From Brevinema_A sp051647245 (GTDB lineage: Bacteria; Spirochaetota; Brevinematia; Brevinematales; Brevinemataceae), in NCBI GenBank assembly GCA_051647245.1, contig JBOFDS010000004.1, forward strand, positions 1-59,512: 59,512 bases of DNA, written 5' to 3'. The first letter of the stretch is position 1. Each line of letters begins with the position of its first letter. Below are positions 7,054 to 15,994 of this stretch, in pieces. The notes beneath the pieces are model-generated. The model saw nothing but the letters and a program-made list of their open reading frames with translations, was not told the DNA's origin and ran no database searches. The position numbers and the translations under genes are program-made.

Positions 7054-9756
7054 TTATAAGTTTGCAGATATAGTTAAACCAAAATTGAACCCCAATTTTC
7101 CTGTCTGGAAAGGATAATTGATCTCAAAAAATGTAGAGAAGGGGCCATTTCCATAGAAGAGAGACATTTGTAGTGTAGTTCTCATGTAAATAGAGTGAAG
7201 ATCTTGTTTCCAGTAACCACCACGGTATCCTGCATCAAAAATCCACCTTTCTAGAAATAATTCTCCGAATCCTGAGCCTTTTTGGATTTCCCATGCATAT
7301 ACTTGAATGTTTGCAGTCCACATAAATGCAAAGCAACTTCCGATCTCCATATTTCTATATTCAAAAAATGGGGGCATCAAGCTATAACCTAAGACAGAGC
7401 GAGAATCTGTAGAGATTTGTGTTGAATCATAGATAGCAAATCCTTGTAATAAAAGAGGAATATATGGAGGGGAAATGCTAAGACGACTCTCTGCTCGGAT
7501 GGCATCTTCATCGAAATAATCTTTTTTGAATTGCATATCGAGAGCAACTTGTCGGTAAAAGCCGTAGTCGCCTTCTGAGGCAAGATAATTAAAACTTCCA
7601 CCTAAAGTATGTACCATCTGCATAGAGGTTAAGCTATTCCATTCAAAAGGGTGATCCTTGTAATTTCCAGTTAGTCTCGTCAGTAATGCAATACTTGAAA
7701 ATACACTATAAGAGCCAGCGAGAAGGGTTGATTTTCCTGTATAATCAAATCCAACAGATGCTGCTATGAGATGATGTTCTCCCATATCAAAGATGCTATT
7801 ATTCTCCACATAACAATTATTTACGGTCAAGTTAATGTTTACTGGTAAACCTTGATTTGTCCATGAGAAATAAAACTGAGGTGTCCCTTTGATGAAGTCA
7901 AACCTCAAAGCTGTGGTAACAATATTTTCTGCAGGAGAATCGATAAATTTCAAACGAAGACCGGCAGCATCAAAACCTGCTATCACAAAAATAGAAACAC
8001 GTCCCAAATCTTTACTCCCCTTATACTTTGAAATATTCTCAGGAATCGGAATAGGGCTAGGTTCTAATTTTGGGAGCGTTGTTGTCATCATCGTAGAGGT
8101 TTTGGTAGAAAGATGAGCTAGAGGTGTTTTGATAAAGTTGTCTTGCTGTGAAAAAGAAGCTCTGTAAATCAATTCATTCTCACTAATCACCGAATCAAAT
8201 ATTTCACCTTTGATGTTATTTTCGATAAAAGTAATCTTATTACCTTTAATAATCGCTCGCTTGTAGAAGGAGTTTTTATCGGTTGCATAAGAGATGCTGA
8301 TATGATCTTTAGCTGGAGTTAAAAAACGAATATGCTTTAACTCAGGATTCGTAATAGTTTTAACACTTTTTGTGATTGTATTGTAAAAAGAAAGATAGGT
8401 GCTATTTTTGTATTTATGTAGGAAGTAAATATTTGTCCCATCGATACTTACTGGCGAATCAGGATACTCCAAACGATTTCCTTCATAAAGAACCGTTTTA
8501 TCACGACCTTCGTAAAGCACTAATTGAGGATATTGGTAGTTAAGATCAATACCTGTAAAAATGCGTTTTTGAGGTGTTGAAGTAGGTAAGAATGTAGCCT
8601 GTTTCAGACCAACGAAAGGTCTTGATTTAATAACCATAGTTTTTGTATCAAGAATCAGTGCCGTTTTATCAATTTTACGTCGTCCTGAGATAAAAAGAGA
8701 GCGATGATCTGGCGATACCGAAATACTTTCCCATTCATTATTTCCGTAAACGACAATGGACCGTTTTTTTGTCTTGAGATTGTATTTGTAGAATGTTTTT
8801 GAACGAAGATCGTAGTAGTAAAGATATTCATCTACTTGTTGAACGGAATTAAAACGCTGCTTTTTTTTGGATAAGATTAAATCACCGTGGTTTTCGTAAG
8901 GCAGAATTTGATTAGAAAGATCTTGATAAAATTCTTCGTGAAGCTGAGCTAGGTTTTTCTTTGTAATTCTTGAAATATTTTCGCTACTCAATCCCCAAAT
9001 TGAAGCTTTTGTCCAAAAATCTATGTCAAAATATTCTGAGTAATTCTTACTGATAAAATTGTGAAATAAGGCTCCATAGGTGTAAGGATAGGAACCAGAA
9101 CCATAGGGCGTCTGTGCCCCTCCAAATTCTGCAAAGCTAAGCTTTTTCCCATCCAGAAGATCACGCCTCATCATATGGTACAAATAAGGATCGTTCAGAC
9201 GCCCTCGCCCTGAATCACTTTCTCTCGCGATCGCGGCACCTTCTTTGAAGGAGCGTGCACTGAAGGTAACTGTAGGACATATCGTGTCTGAGAAAATTTG
9301 CCAAATCCCTCCACCTTTGAATTTGTGGCGGTAGGATAAGGTAATGATGTGGGTTAATTCATGGTATAATAAGGATCTAAGGTACTCGTCTTCGGTGTAT
9401 GCATGGGAGTCGGAAAGATTTGGAGGCATGCTCACATAGAGGTGTATCGTTGGAAAAAGGTAGGTACTTGCAAATCCATTAGCTTCTTGATAATCTGACG
9501 AAACAACAATTCTTATAGGCATAAAGACTGCTTGGCTAAGACCGTATATTTTGGCAAGATTTCTGTATTGATCTTCCGAAATTGCTGCAATTTCATAAGC
9601 TTTGTGAGCTGATTCATCAGAATAAATAATACGAAAATTTTCTGTACGGATTTCTTTGAGTTTGTAGGGGGTTGTTTTGAAAGGGTATTCGTAAACAGAA
9701 AATGACAGATTTGGGATCAAAAACAAAGTGAAGAATAGAAGATAGATTTTGAACAA
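7054..9756 (-). CDS. secreted zinc metalloprotease with propeller and C-terminal barrel
   Basis: A 900-residue exported protein. Residues 1-20 look like a signal peptide. A peptidase domain follows with HELTH (H132, E133, H136) and a likely third ligand in KEGAA (E172), the gluzincin layout. Residues about 280-560 carry repeated short strands typical of a TolB/WD40-like beta propeller. From about 600 the sequence alternates amphipathic strands and ends in FGLTISANL, suggesting an outer-membrane beta barrel. The protease could thus be displayed at the outer membrane (inference). It follows the LysM/M23 gene, separated by a hairpin at 9787-9829. I do not know a gene name. Confidence 0.7.
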   Translation of the reverse strand: MFKIYLLFFTLFLIPNLSFSVYEYPFKTTPYKLKEIRTENFRIIYSDESAHKAYEIAAISEDQYRNLAKIYGLSQAVFMPIRIVVSSDYQEANGFASTYLFPTIHLYVSMPPNLSDSHAYTEDEYLRSLLYHELTHIITLSYRHKFKGGGIWQIFSDTICPTVTFSARSFKEGAAIARESDSGRGRLNDPYLYHMMRRDLLDGKKLSFAEFGGAQTPYGSGSYPYTYGALFHNFISKNYSEYFDIDFWTKASIWGLSSENISRITKKNLAQLHEEFYQDLSNQILPYENHGDLILSKKKQRFNSVQQVDEYLYYYDLRSKTFYKYNLKTKKRSIVVYGNNEWESISVSPDHRSLFISGRRKIDKTALILDTKTMVIKSRPFVGLKQATFLPTSTPQKRIFTGIDLNYQYPQLVLYEGRDKTVLYEGNRLEYPDSPVSIDGTNIYFLHKYKNSTYLSFYNTITKSVKTITNPELKHIRFLTPAKDHISISYATDKNSFYKRAIIKGNKITFIENNIKGEIFDSVISENELIYRASFSQQDNFIKTPLAHLSTKTSTMMTTTLPKLEPSPIPIPENISKYKGSKDLGRVSIFVIAGFDAAGLRLKFIDSPAENIVTTALRFDFIKGTPQFYFSWTNQGLPVNINLTVNNCYVENNSIFDMGEHHLIAASVGFDYTGKSTLLAGSYSVFSSIALLTRLTGNYKDHPFEWNSLTSMQMVHTLGGSFNYLASEGDYGFYRQVALDMQFKKDYFDEDAIRAESRLSISPPYIPLLLQGFAIYDSTQISTDSRSVLGYSLMPPFFEYRNMEIGSCFAFMWTANIQVYAWEIQKGSGFGELFLERWIFDAGYRGGYWKQDLHSIYMRTTLQMSLFYGNGPFSTFFEINYPFQTGKLGFNFGLTISANL

Positions 9757-9786
9757 AAGAACCTCTTAATATAACCTATACAATAA

Positions 9787-9829
9787 GACAAGCAATCGCA
9801 AAGACTCAAAATCTTTTTGATTGCTTGTC
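9787..9829 (-). terminator. hairpin between M23 and metalloprotease genes
   Basis: GACAAGCAATC (9787-9797) and GATTGCTTGTC (9819-9829) form an 11-bp perfect stem with a small hairpin inside the loop. T-rich on the plus side, weaker on the minus side, so termination strength for the minus-strand gene is uncertain. Confidence 0.5.
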
Positions 9830-9862
9830 GTTTTTTATGAAAATTTAGTAGTTATTTTAGAA

Positions 9863-10861
9863 CTAACGTAATTGAAGACCATTTAATAAAGCATTTTTAG
9901 GTTGTCCATATTTTCTCAGCTCAAAGTGGAGGTGAGGCCCTGTGGAACGTCCTGTATTACCACTTAAAGCAATACGTTCACCAGCTGTGACCCAGTCTCC
10001 CTTTTTAACATCAATTCTCGATAAGTGAGCATAAGACGTTGTATAACCGTTATTATGCCTGATATTAATATACATACCAAAGCTTCCATTCCAATCGGCA
10101 TAGGTAACACGACCTTCGCGAGCGGCATGAACAGGTGTCCCCGTTGGTGCTGCAAAATCTGTACCAGCATGAAGTAAACGATACCCGAGGACAGGATGAC
10201 GTCTCCAACCAAAATGTGAAGAGATACGTCTATATCTTGGCATGGGATTGACAAATTGAAAGCCAAGAATCTCTGACATAGCTTTGAAGGAGAGGTTTGC
10301 ATTTGGGAGGAAGAGGGTTTGCCCTGCTCTTAGTTCTTCGCTGGATAGTTTGTTGACGAGAGCGGTTTCTTCAGCAGAAATACCATAGCGTTTAGCAATT
10401 TCTTCCACAGTATCATTATTAGTTAAATTGACGATAATTCCTGATCTACTAGCTAGAAGTACTTTTTGACCTACCGACACAGAATGGGCGTTATCCAAAC
10501 TATTTAAAGAAAGCACTGTTGCCATTGAAAGACCAAATTTATCCGCAATAGAGGAGAGATTCTCTCCAGAACGTATTCGATAAAAAGCAAATGCTAAAGG
10601 TGACTTGGAAGCAATTTTTTCTAGTTCTTCTCTATGTTCAATCAATTCAGCTGTAGCAAGGGAATTAAACTCTTTTTCTACAATTGTAGCAGTTAATGGA
10701 GAGTCCCCAAGGAGAGTTGTATCAGTTTTTTTTGTGAGTGAAAATATTGCAAATACAGATATAACAAAAACAGAAGCCAAAATATGCGGGATGGAGAATG
10801 TTTTGAAAGATTTTGCCCAATTAAGGTGACGTTGTTTTAATTGGAGTAATAATTCCTTCAT
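9863..10861 (-). CDS. LysM-M23 cell-wall peptidase (NlpD/MepM-like)
   Basis: The ATG at 10861 has GGAG upstream and is preferred over an earlier in-frame ATG at 10909. The 332-residue product has a cytoplasmic stub and one transmembrane segment (about residues 28-45). Two LysM modules follow (YRIRSGENLSSIADKFGLS and NNDTVEEIAKRYGIS), then a C-terminal M23 domain with zinc ligands HxxxD (HAGTD) and HxH (HLHFEL). It should bind peptidoglycan and act as an endopeptidase, or as an amidase activator if catalytically altered; the ligands look intact. It is divergent from rpsF and has a near-consensus promoter at 10912-10940. Confidence 0.88.
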   Translation of the reverse strand: MKELLLQLKQRHLNWAKSFKTFSIPHILASVFVISVFAIFSLTKKTDTTLLGDSPLTATIVEKEFNSLATAELIEHREELEKIASKSPLAFAFYRIRSGENLSSIADKFGLSMATVLSLNSLDNAHSVSVGQKVLLASRSGIIVNLTNNDTVEEIAKRYGISAEETALVNKLSSEELRAGQTLFLPNANLSFKAMSEILGFQFVNPMPRYRRISSHFGWRRHPVLGYRLLHAGTDFAAPTGTPVHAAREGRVTYADWNGSFGMYINIRHNNGYTTSYAHLSRIDVKKGDWVTAGERIALSGNTGRSTGPHLHFELRKYGQPKNALLNGLQLR

Positions 10862-10911
10862 AAAAGCTCTCCTTTTTTCACAGATGGTATTAAAATGGAT
10901 ATTTTGCAAGT

Positions 10912-10940
10912 ATTATACACAATTTTAATTAATAAATCAA
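10912..10940 (-). promoter_or_regulatory. promoter of LysM/M23 gene
   Basis: Minus strand: -35 TTGATT (10940-10935), 17 bp, -10 TATAAT (10917-10912), about 50 bases upstream of the ATG at 10861. Confidence 0.7.
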
Positions 10941-11016
10941 GATCTTGTAAAGTGTTAATAATTCTTTTTCATCTTTTATCCTCAAGAAATAAAAGATTTT
11001 TAGAGGAGAATAATTA

Positions 11017-11045
11017 TTGACAATATTTTTTATTTATGTTATAAT
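11017..11045 (+). promoter_or_regulatory. consensus promoter of rpsF operon
   Basis: TTGACA (11017-11022), 17 bp, TATAAT (11040-11045): a perfect sigma70 consensus in front of the ribosomal operon, leaving a leader of roughly 110 bases before rpsF. Confidence 0.8.
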
Positions 11046-11099
11046 TTTGCCATATCTTTATATTGTCATATTCTGTAAAGATAAATTTTTTATTGACTA

Positions 11100-11160
11100 T
11101 TTTGAAAGACCTTCTTCCTACTCTTACAGAAAGGGTGGGCATGGTCCGAAAGGAGGAAAT
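11100..11160 (+). promoter_or_regulatory. possible S6:S18 leader element of rpsF
   Basis: The rpsF leader just before the start contains a G-rich strand (GGGTGGGC, about 11133) followed by GGTCCGAAAGGAGG, placing a CCG triplet next to the ribosome-binding site. Many bacteria carry an autoregulatory S6:S18-binding motif with a CCG box at this position. The fold was not computed, so this is a candidate only. Confidence 0.35.
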
Positions 11161-11451
11161 ATGTCCAGAAAGTATGAGATTGCTTTTCTTTTGAGAGAAA
11201 GTGAACATACCGTAGCTATGGAGCGCATTAAAGCTGCTGTGGCAAAATCAGGAGCAGAGCTTGTTTCTGAAAATGATAAAATGGGAGTTCGTGAGTTAGC
11301 TTATGTTATTGCTAAAAATCGCGAAAAGTTCCAAAGAGCATTTTACTATTTTGTAAATGTGAATGCAACACCTGAACAACTTAAAGGATTTGAAGAATCT
11401 ATTAAGTATGATCAAGGTATCATTCGTCGTATGGTAGTTGTGGAGAGCTAA
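11161..11451 (+). CDS. rpsF: 30S ribosomal protein S6
   Basis: 96 residues with the S6 pattern: MSRKYEIAFLLRESE, then MGVRELAYVI and QRAFYYFVNVNATPE, ending IIRRMVVVES. The ATG at 11161 has a strong AAAGGAGG and is preferred over an upstream in-frame start at 11017, which lies in the promoter. S6 sits with S18 in the platform of the small subunit. First gene of the rpsF-ssb-rpsR cluster. Confidence 0.95.
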   Translation: MSRKYEIAFLLRESEHTVAMERIKAAVAKSGAELVSENDKMGVRELAYVIAKNREKFQRAFYYFVNVNATPEQLKGFEESIKYDQGIIRRMVVVES

Positions 11452-11452
11452 A

Positions 11453-11935
11453 ATGGCTTGGGATATTAATAGGGTCGTTTTAGTAGGACGTTTATCTAAT
11501 GAAGTTGAACTTCGTTACACACCAAACGGTGCTGCAGTGGCACGTTTTGGTATTGCTGTAGGTGGCCGTCCTTCTAATGGACAGGATACGGTATCATTTT
11601 TTACCGTTGTGGTTTGGAATAAAGCTGCTGAAACAGCGAATCAGTACCTTAAAAAAGGTGCTAAGATTGCTGTTGATGGTCGTTTGGAGCAACGTTCTTG
11701 GACGGCTCAAGATGGTTCAAGACGTTCTGTAGTAGAAATTGTTGCAGACCGTTTAGAATTTTTGTCAACTAACCCACAAGGTTCTTCTGCACCATATCAA
11801 CAAAACTCAGCTCAAAAAGCTGCAGCTCCTGCTGAAAACACTCCGAAAAGAGAAGATGATTATTATGATAATACAGATTTTAATGATGCTGTATTGGATG
11901 ATTATCAACCTTTTGACGAGGATGTTCCTTTTTAA
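11453..11935 (+). CDS. ssb: single-stranded DNA-binding protein
   Basis: 160 residues. The N-terminal OB fold starts MAWDINRVVLVGRL and contains FFTVVVWNKAAE. A Gln/Ala-rich linker leads to the acidic tip ending DEDVPF, which recruits repair and replication partners. The ATG at 11453 is two bases past the rpsF stop, with GGAG inside the end of rpsF, so the genes are coupled. Standard position between rpsF and rpsR. Confidence 0.95.
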   Translation: MAWDINRVVLVGRLSNEVELRYTPNGAAVARFGIAVGGRPSNGQDTVSFFTVVVWNKAAETANQYLKKGAKIAVDGRLEQRSWTAQDGSRRSVVEIVADRLEFLSTNPQGSSAPYQQNSAQKAAAPAENTPKREDDYYDNTDFNDAVLDDYQPFDEDVPF

Positions 11936-11970
11936 TAGGAACAATTTATTAAGATTAAACGGAGATCATC

Positions 11971-12336
11971 ATGTCTGAAGATAAAGTAATGAATGAAGAA
12001 GTAACAACTGACGCTCCTGCCCAAGGCGGAGACGATAAAAGAAAATTCAATAAAGACGGCGCAAGAGGTCCTAGAAGAGAAGGAGCTCCTGCTGGTGGAT
12101 TTAAAGGTAAGAAAAAGTCTTTCTTTGCTAAAAAAGTATGTAAATTCACAACTGGTCAAATTGATCCAGCTACAATTGATTATAAAAATATCGAATTGTT
12201 AAAAAGATTTGTAATGCCTAGTGGAAAAATTGTTCCTAGACGTATCACAGGTACAAGTTCTAAGTATCAAAGAATCTTAGCTTGCGAAATTAAAAAAGCT
12301 CGTATCATGGCCTTTTTACCTTTCTCTGCGAGATAA
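11971..12336 (+). CDS. rpsR: 30S ribosomal protein S18
   Basis: 121 residues. A charged, disordered N-terminal extension of about 50 residues (Gly, Lys, Arg and Pro-rich) precedes the normal S18 core: CKFTTGQIDPATIDYKN, LLKRFVMPSGKIVPRRITG and the basic YQRILACEIKKARIMAFLPF. Ordinary bacterial S18 is 70-90 residues, so the extension is notable, though extended forms occur. GGAG precedes the ATG. Confidence 0.94.
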   Translation: MSEDKVMNEEVTTDAPAQGGDDKRKFNKDGARGPRREGAPAGGFKGKKKSFFAKKVCKFTTGQIDPATIDYKNIELLKRFVMPSGKIVPRRITGTSSKYQRILACEIKKARIMAFLPFSAR

Positions 12337-12350
12337 TTAAAGGATAGTTT

Positions 12351-13067
12351 ATGGGGTTTTCAATATTTGTTTGGGGGATTTTTGCTATTATGATGATCTT
12401 CGATGGTTTGTCGACGATACTATTTCGTAGCATTTCTCACTTTCTAGATAAAAAGTCTTCTTATATTATAGGAATACTTGTGTTATTGATACTCCTCTCA
12501 TTATACCTGCCTATTTCACCAGAATTTTGGAATACTTGGAATAAGACTGTTTTTACTCTTATTTCAAGCGCTTCCATTAATTACCAAACAATTTTTAGAG
12601 AAGTGTGGTTTACTTTTGTTTTTTTTAGTAAGGTTTGGCCTGCTGTTGTATTAGCAGTGTTGGTTTTGTCTATTAAAAAAGCAAATCATCCTATTACGTA
12701 TCGTTATCGTATGATTAAAAATTTTGGTCATGCAAAGATGCTTATTATGGTTGCAGCACTTTTCACTTTTATGATCCTAAATCAATTTTCTTTACTTTCT
12801 ACCCTGAAGATGATGGCATTGAATGTCGCTATCTATACAGGTGTTTTTTACTTGAGATTTGGTTTTGCGATTATATTATATCTGTCCAAACGAGCTTCTA
12901 TTCCCTATGAGTTGATGTATTTTTTAATGATAGCCTCACCAATTTTGCTTGGGGAGCATTTTATGATACCGCTTTTTCTTTGTGTAGGGGTAGGGATTAC
13001 TGATATTTGGATGGATTATTATCAGAGAGATGCTTCGGCAATGCTCTTTGAATTAGACTTAAATTAA
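12351..13067 (+). CDS. multi-pass membrane protein between rpsR and rplI
   Basis: 238 residues with about six hydrophobic helices and short loops. The position between rpsR and rplI-dnaB is where many bacteria carry a DUF2232/YybS-type integral membrane protein. I infer a similar protein from synteny and topology, not from a motif. The ATG at 12351 follows AAAGGATAG. No catalytic residue is evident. Confidence 0.65.
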   Translation: MGFSIFVWGIFAIMMIFDGLSTILFRSISHFLDKKSSYIIGILVLLILLSLYLPISPEFWNTWNKTVFTLISSASINYQTIFREVWFTFVFFSKVWPAVVLAVLVLSIKKANHPITYRYRMIKNFGHAKMLIMVAALFTFMILNQFSLLSTLKMMALNVAIYTGVFYLRFGFAIILYLSKRASIPYELMYFLMIASPILLGEHFMIPLFLCVGVGITDIWMDYYQRDASAMLFELDLN

Positions 13068-13100
13068 ATAAAATGTAGAGATACATTTAAGGAGAACCCT

Positions 13101-13547
13101 GTGAAAGTTATTCTTTTAGAAAACATTCCTGGACTTGGCCGTGCTGGTGATATGAAAACCGTACGCGATGGTTATGGTAGAAACTATCTTATTCCTCAAA
13201 AACTTGCGGAAATGGCTACAGAAAGCCGTGAAAAATACCTTGAGCGTAAAAAAGCTGCTCTTGCGAAAAAAGCGGAAGCAATGTTCCAAGCTGCTGAAGA
13301 ACTTAAAGTGAAATTAGAAGAGATCTCTCTTACTATTCAAAAGAAATCAAGTGTTGAAGGCAAAATCTTCGGATCTGTTACAACATCTGATGTCGTAGCT
13401 TTAATTGCTGAAAAAGGCTATAAAGTCGACAAAAAGCGTATCATCATCCAACACGTTAAAACTATTGGTGAACACGTGTTCCAAGTTAAACTTGATGAAG
13501 GTGTTACTGCTGAAATGAACATTACTGTTGAAGCTATTGTTCAATAA
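13101..13547 (+). CDS. rplI: 50S ribosomal protein L9
   Basis: 148 residues, GTG start with AAGGAG upstream. The N-terminal domain shows the L9 signature (VILLENIPGLGRAGDMKTVRDGYGRN split over residues 3-28, then NYLIPQKLA). A long connecting helix (residues about 40-75, Lys/Ala/Glu-rich) and a C-terminal rRNA-binding domain with SVEGKIFGSVT follow. Full length for the family. Confidence 0.95.
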   Translation: MKVILLENIPGLGRAGDMKTVRDGYGRNYLIPQKLAEMATESREKYLERKKAALAKKAEAMFQAAEELKVKLEEISLTIQKKSSVEGKIFGSVTTSDVVALIAEKGYKVDKKRIIIQHVKTIGEHVFQVKLDEGVTAEMNITVEAIVQ

Positions 13548-13551
13548 TTCG

Positions 13552-13600
13552 TTTAGAATTTGAAATATCAAATGATAAATAATCGCTCATTTCGCCTCAC
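13552..13600 (+). repeat. diverged copy of the dnaB 5' end
   Basis: These 49 bases match 13680-13728, which spans the start of dnaB, at 41 of 49 positions, offset by 128 bp. The copy carries no ORF of use. It looks like an old tandem duplication whose first copy now contributes the left arm of the rplI terminator. Confidence 0.6.
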
Positions 13601-13626
13601 AATTCGTGGGGCGAGATAGCTTTTTT
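13585..13626 (+). terminator. rho-independent terminator after rplI
   Basis: TCGCCTCAC (13592-13600) pairs with GTGGGGCGA (13606-13614) across AATTC, extended by GCT/AGC, and is followed by TTTTTT at 13621-13626. Confidence 0.75.
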
Positions 13627-13692
13627 AGGGTATACTAACTTTGTTAAGCTCTTATATCTATCAAAAAATAATAAACTCATTTGGAATTTGAA

Positions 13693-15168
13693 ATGTCAGA
13701 TGATAAACAAATGCTTATTTCTCCTCACTCTGTAGAGGCAGAACAAGCTATATTAGGAGCTGCTCTCTCCAATCAAAGAGCCTTATTCGCTATTACAGAA
13801 TCACTTAATGAATATGACTTTTATGATCCTGCCCGTCAGGCTATTTTTAGTGCTATTCTTACTCTCGAAAATTCTAATCGCCCTGTCGATATTATATCAG
13901 TGACTGATATACTCAATAAAAACAATCAATTAACAAAAGTTGGTGGACAACATGTATTGATTGATCTTGTTGATAAGTATATTTCACTTGCCAATATCGA
14001 ATATCATATCAAAATTGTCAAAGACTATTCTTTGCTTCGTTCCTTGATCCGTGCTTGTCAACAAATTATCGATATTTCGATGAAACGTGAAGATGATGTT
14101 GAAACTATCCTTGATAAGGCAGATAGTTTGATGTTCCAAGTTATTGGAAAGCGTGAGACTTCAGAATATCATCGCCTTTCAGAGTACCTAAAACGTGCTC
14201 TTAAAATGATTCAAGAACGTGAAGCAAACGGAGATGCCTTAATGGGTATTTCTTCTGGTTATACCGATATCGATGACCTCACTAATGGACTTTCTAAAGG
14301 TGCTCTTATTATTTTAGCAGCTCGTGCTGGTATGGGTAAGACAGCTTTTGCTTTGAATATTGCTCGTCGTTTTCTTCAATCTGTTCCTCAAGATCAAGAC
14401 AATAAGCTTGGTGTTCTTGTGTTCTCCCTCGAAATGACGGGGGAAGAGATCGCGATGCGTTTTCTTTCCGCTCAATCCCGTGTACCTCTTGAAAAACTTA
14501 GTAAAGCAAACCTCTCCGAAGATGACGCTACTTATCTTTTAGATGGGGTAAGGGATTTGGATCCTTTGAATATTATCATCGATGATACAGGGAATATTCC
14601 TTTGAACACTCTTCGTTCCAGAGCTCGTACTATCATGAGAAAGTATCCTTACCAGCTTATGATTATTGACCATATTCAGATTATTTCACTTCCTGGAGGA
14701 GCTTTTAGCGCCAATCGTACCAATATGCTTGGTCAAATCACAAGTACCCTCAAAGCTTTAGCTAAAGAGCTTGGGATTCCTATCATTGCGCTTTCACAGC
14801 TCTCTCGTGGGGTCGAAACTCGTGCCGATAAAACTCCTCAACTCTCCGATCTTCGTGAATCTGGTTCGATTGAGCAGGATGCGGATATTGTTGCAATGCT
14901 CTATCGTGAAGATTATTATCAAAGAGATAAAACTCCTGATATTGCGAAAGGTGTTGTGGAATTGAATTTTGCTAAGCACAGGAATGGACGTACGGATATG
15001 ATTCCATTAAAATTCTTTGGTGAGACAATGCGTTTTGAGAGTCTTGATGAAGATTCAAAACGTGAATACAAGCAATACAAAGACTCCATTACAAGTAATG
15101 CAGCTGCTTTTGCTCCAAGACCAAATAATCAATTCAATCGTGATAATGGACGAGAGCCTAATTTTTAA
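13693..15168 (+). CDS. dnaB: replicative DNA helicase DnaB
   Basis: 491 residues. The N-terminal domain begins PHSVEAEQAILGAAL. The RecA-like C-terminal domain has Walker A AARAGMGKTAFALNIA, then FSLEMTGEEIAMR, the Walker B region LMIIDHIQII, and SQLSRGVETRADK with LSDLRESGSIEQDAD. The ATG at 13693 is chosen over an in-frame TTG at 13681. The hexamer unwinds DNA at the replication fork. Downstream of rplI, the usual order. The C-terminus ends in an Asn/Arg-rich tail. Confidence 0.96.
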   Translation: MSDDKQMLISPHSVEAEQAILGAALSNQRALFAITESLNEYDFYDPARQAIFSAILTLENSNRPVDIISVTDILNKNNQLTKVGGQHVLIDLVDKYISLANIEYHIKIVKDYSLLRSLIRACQQIIDISMKREDDVETILDKADSLMFQVIGKRETSEYHRLSEYLKRALKMIQEREANGDALMGISSGYTDIDDLTNGLSKGALIILAARAGMGKTAFALNIARRFLQSVPQDQDNKLGVLVFSLEMTGEEIAMRFLSAQSRVPLEKLSKANLSEDDATYLLDGVRDLDPLNIIIDDTGNIPLNTLRSRARTIMRKYPYQLMIIDHIQIISLPGGAFSANRTNMLGQITSTLKALAKELGIPIIALSQLSRGVETRADKTPQLSDLRESGSIEQDADIVAMLYREDYYQRDKTPDIAKGVVELNFAKHRNGRTDMIPLKFFGETMRFESLDEDSKREYKQYKDSITSNAAAFAPRPNNQFNRDNGREPNF

Positions 15169-15219
15169 TTAAATTATATCATAGAATGAATAAAAACAAA
15201 ATTCATAAAAAAGGTTCGT

Positions 15220-15984
15220 ATGAAAAAAAATAGTTTTATAGCAATGCTGATCGAGCTTGGTGAATTTGGGGCTTACAGCGTTCGGATTATCAAAGCATTT
15301 CCTCGTATCTTCAAATATCGACAAGATCTCATGCTGCAAATTATTCGCGTAGGTATCAAATCTATGCCTATCATCGTAACTATCGGCTTTTTTATGGGCG
15401 CAATTACAGGAGTCCAACTCGGTGCAGCAATGAACTTCATCATCAGAGATTCTGCCTTTTTAATTAGTGGAGGGATCGTTCTGGGGCTTGTTCGTGAGAT
15501 GATTCCAGTGTTGACAGCCATGGTGGTGGTGAGTCGTATGTGCTCCTCCGTAACCGCAGAAATTGGATCTATGATCGTAACAGAGCAGATTGATGCGCTT
15601 CGTGTGATGTCGATTGATCCAGAAGAATACATTGCTCTCCCTCGTGTAGTAACAGGCTTGATTACGGTTCCTATTATGGGAAGCGTTGCTGTTATTTTGG
15701 GTATTTTGGGAGCATCTTTCTCTATGTCTGTTCTCTATAAAGTTTCTCCTTATACCTTCTTCTCCTCAGGTCTTGAGATTTTATTATTACGTTTTTATAT
15801 TGAATTACTTGTTAAATTATCCTTATTCGGATTTTTACTCCTTTTAATTGCTACTTTTTATGGTTTCCGCACAAAAGGTGGTTCTGTAGGTGTTGGTACT
15901 GCTACCGTGAAGTCAGTGGTTGTTGGGACATTCGTAACTATTCTCATGGACTATGTAACAGGAACCTTCTTCCTAATGTATTAA
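15220..15984 (+). CDS. mlaE: MlaE-type lipid ABC transporter permease
   Basis: 254 residues, about five membrane helices. The MlaE/YrbE family pattern is seen in GFFMGAITGVQLGAA, LVREMIPVLTAMVV and SSVTAEIGSMIVTEQIDALRVM. It forms the inner-membrane channel for phospholipid traffic between inner and outer membrane. It begins 51 bases after dnaB and leads mlaF and mlaD. Gene symbol assigned by family; MlaB and MlaC are not in the window. Confidence 0.88.
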   Translation: MKKNSFIAMLIELGEFGAYSVRIIKAFPRIFKYRQDLMLQIIRVGIKSMPIIVTIGFFMGAITGVQLGAAMNFIIRDSAFLISGGIVLGLVREMIPVLTAMVVVSRMCSSVTAEIGSMIVTEQIDALRVMSIDPEEYIALPRVVTGLITVPIMGSVAVILGILGASFSMSVLYKVSPYTFFSSGLEILLLRFYIELLVKLSLFGFLLLLIATFYGFRTKGGSVGVGTATVKSVVVGTFVTILMDYVTGTFFLMY

Positions 15985-15994
15985 GGTGGTAACA

